Source of the DNA: Burkholderiales bacterium
GTDB lineage: Bacteria; Pseudomonadota; Gammaproteobacteria; Burkholderiales; Burkholderiaceae_C
Assembly: GCA_028868875.1 (NCBI GenBank)
Contig: JAGWTS010000010.1
Coordinates: 1-36,020 of the forward strand
Direction of reading: 5' to 3'
DNA: 36,020 bases
Under the pieces are notes generated by a model. That model was given only the letters and a program-made list of their open reading frames with translations, made no database searches and had not been told where the DNA came from. Both the position numbers and the translations under genes were made by a program. Shown piece by piece: positions 35,257 to 36,020 of the stretch (within the stretch, counting starts at the first letter, position 1; every line of letters begins with the position of its first letter).

Positions 35257-35384
35257 CGGGAATCTCCGGGCAGGTTCGGGGAAGAAGGGCCGGCCTTGGC
35301 CGGCTCGGTGGCCCACTGCAGGGTGGAGGCCAGGACGTCGGCCAGGGTGCGCCGGGTGGGCTCGGCGCGGTCGGGGTCGCTCAT
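35253..35384 (-). CDS. Small ORF (43 residues) between hutH and hutU, unknown function
   Basis: This ORF is too short for the track. Its ATG (35384-35382) overlaps the hutH stop as ATGA and follows the strong ribosome site GGAGAGG. Its stop overlaps the hutU ATG as ATGA. About 37 of 42 sense codons end in G or C, as in the neighbouring genes, and the exceptions are near the end, where the hutU ribosome site lies. The product begins [20 protein letters not shown], then has a likely short helix ending [11 protein letters not shown] and a Pro/Ser-rich tail. I recognise no domain. It could be a small accessory protein of histidine catabolism or a coupling cistron that carries ribosomes from hutH to hutU. 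Confidence 0.65.
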
Positions 35385-36020
35385 CGCACCTCTCCGGCGA
35401 CGCCGGGCAAGGCCACTCCGGCCGCCGCCTCGGCCAGGGCGCCGCGCCGCACGAGGCCGATCGCGGCTTGCAGGTCGGGGTGGAAATGGCGGTCTTCGTC
35501 CAGGTGCGGCACCTCGGCGCGCAACAGGGCCCGCGCGGCTTCGAGCGGCGGGCTGGTCTTCAGGGGCGCGTGGAAGTCGCAACCCTGGGCTGCGGCGAGC
35601 CATTCGATGCCGATCACCGCGCTCGCGTTCTCGGCCATGGCCAGCAGGCGGCGCGCGCCATGTGCGGCCATCGAAACATGGTCTTCCTGGTTCGCCGAGG
35701 TCGGAATCGAATCGACGCTGGCCGGGTAGGCGCGCTGCTTGTTCTCCGAGACCAGGGCCGCGGCCGTGACCTGCGGAATCATGAAGCCCGAATTGAGCCC
35801 CGGGCGCGGGCACAGGAAGGCGGGCAGCCCCGAGAGCGCCGGGTCGACGAGCATCGCAATGCGGCGCTCGGCGAGCGAGCCGATCTCGCACAGCGCCAGC
35901 GCAATCATGTCGGCGGCAAAGGCCACCGGCTCGGCGTGGAAGTTGCCGCCCGACAGCGCCTCGCCTTCGGCGGCGAAGACGAGCGGGTTGTCCGAGACGC
36001 TGTTGGCCTCGATGTGCAGC
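35381..36020 (-). CDS. hutH: Histidine ammonia-lyase, C-terminal part (runs off the window)
   Basis: The last 212 codons of a histidine ammonia-lyase, which deaminates histidine to urocanate. Diagnostic blocks are [20 protein letters not shown] with FHAEPVA at the window edge, then [20 protein letters not shown] and [15 protein letters not shown]. The Ala-Ser-Gly segment that forms the MIO cofactor is upstream, outside the window. The 181-residue ORF in the track begins at an internal Met; the frame is open to the edge. It is the most upstream hut gene seen here and overlaps the small ORF by four bases. Confidence 0.96.
   Translation of the reverse strand, partial: LHIEANSVSDNPLVFAAEGEALSGGNFHAEPVAFAADMIALALCEIGSLAERRIAMLVDPALSGLPAFLCPRPGLNSGFMIPQVTAAALVSENKQRAYPASVDSIPTSANQEDHVSMAAHGARRLLAMAENASAVIGIEWLAAAQGCDFHAPLKTSPPLEAARALLRAEVPHLDEDRHFHPDLQAAIGLVRRGALAEAAAGVALPGVAGEVR

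Overview
The window is very GC-rich with a strong G/C bias at third codon positions. The gene content (several family III CoA-transferases, many periplasmic binding proteins, LysR regulators, a hut operon) suggests a betaproteobacterium of the order Burkholderiales, perhaps a Comamonadaceae-like soil or water organism. This placement is inferred from gene style only. I saw no rRNA, tRNA, CRISPR array, insertion sequence or phage gene. The region looks like chromosomal catabolic DNA, densely packed and free of mobile elements. Most long ORFs in the track are antisense or frame shadows caused by the high GC content.

Layout. (1) 1-1495, minus: 5' part of a membrane sensor with PAS and GAF domains. 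(2) 1797-3365, plus: a family III CoA-transferase and a small cupin. (3) 3367-8932, minus: an apparent operon reading SDR dehydrogenase, two permeases, ATPase and Tat-exported binding protein of a NitT/TauT-type ABC importer, then a beta-hydroxyacid dehydrogenase resembling sulfolactaldehyde reductase. Divergent from it (9129-12217, plus) are an SMP-30 lactonase, an enolase-superfamily acid-sugar dehydratase and a DUF2520 Rossmann protein. Together these look like uptake plus oxidation, lactone hydrolysis and dehydration of an unknown sugar or sugar acid. (4) 12262-18402, minus: 2-oxopentenoate-hydratase-like protein, second beta-hydroxyacid dehydrogenase, EthD protein, D-apionate-lactonase-like protein, LysR regulator and an itaconate-type CoA-transferase. 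Divergent at 18502 is a citramalyl-CoA-lyase-like enzyme. (5) 19497-20122: a broken regulator in which a MarR HTH half is joined out of frame to an IclR effector-domain tail. Divergent from it are a class III aminotransferase and an orphan NitT/TauT-type binding protein. (6) 22662-24312, minus: a DmpA/BapA-type peptidase and a DoxX protein. (7) 24468-27367, minus: methylsuccinyl-CoA dehydrogenase (mcd) and mesaconyl-CoA C1-C4 CoA transferase (mct). (8) 27457-36020: a basic amino-acid (probably histidine) ABC importer with an M14/DUF2817 peptidase, a LysR regulator, a separate binding protein, and the hut operon (hutH, a new 43-codon ORF, hutU, hutD).

Two ideas tie genes together. First, mcd plus mct, with the itaconate-type CoA-transferase and the citramalyl-CoA-lyase-like gene, would convert methylsuccinyl-CoA through mesaconyl-C1-CoA and mesaconyl-C4-CoA to citramalyl-CoA and then pyruvate plus acetyl-CoA. 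Only the C4 hydratase is missing from the window. Second, the LysR gene at 30986 lies beside a 17-bp dyad, ATTTAG-N5-CTAAAG, that recurs upstream of the distant binding-protein gene. At both sites the dyad centre is about 65 bp upstream of the predicted transcription start, so it probably joins peptidase, permeases and binding protein into one regulon.
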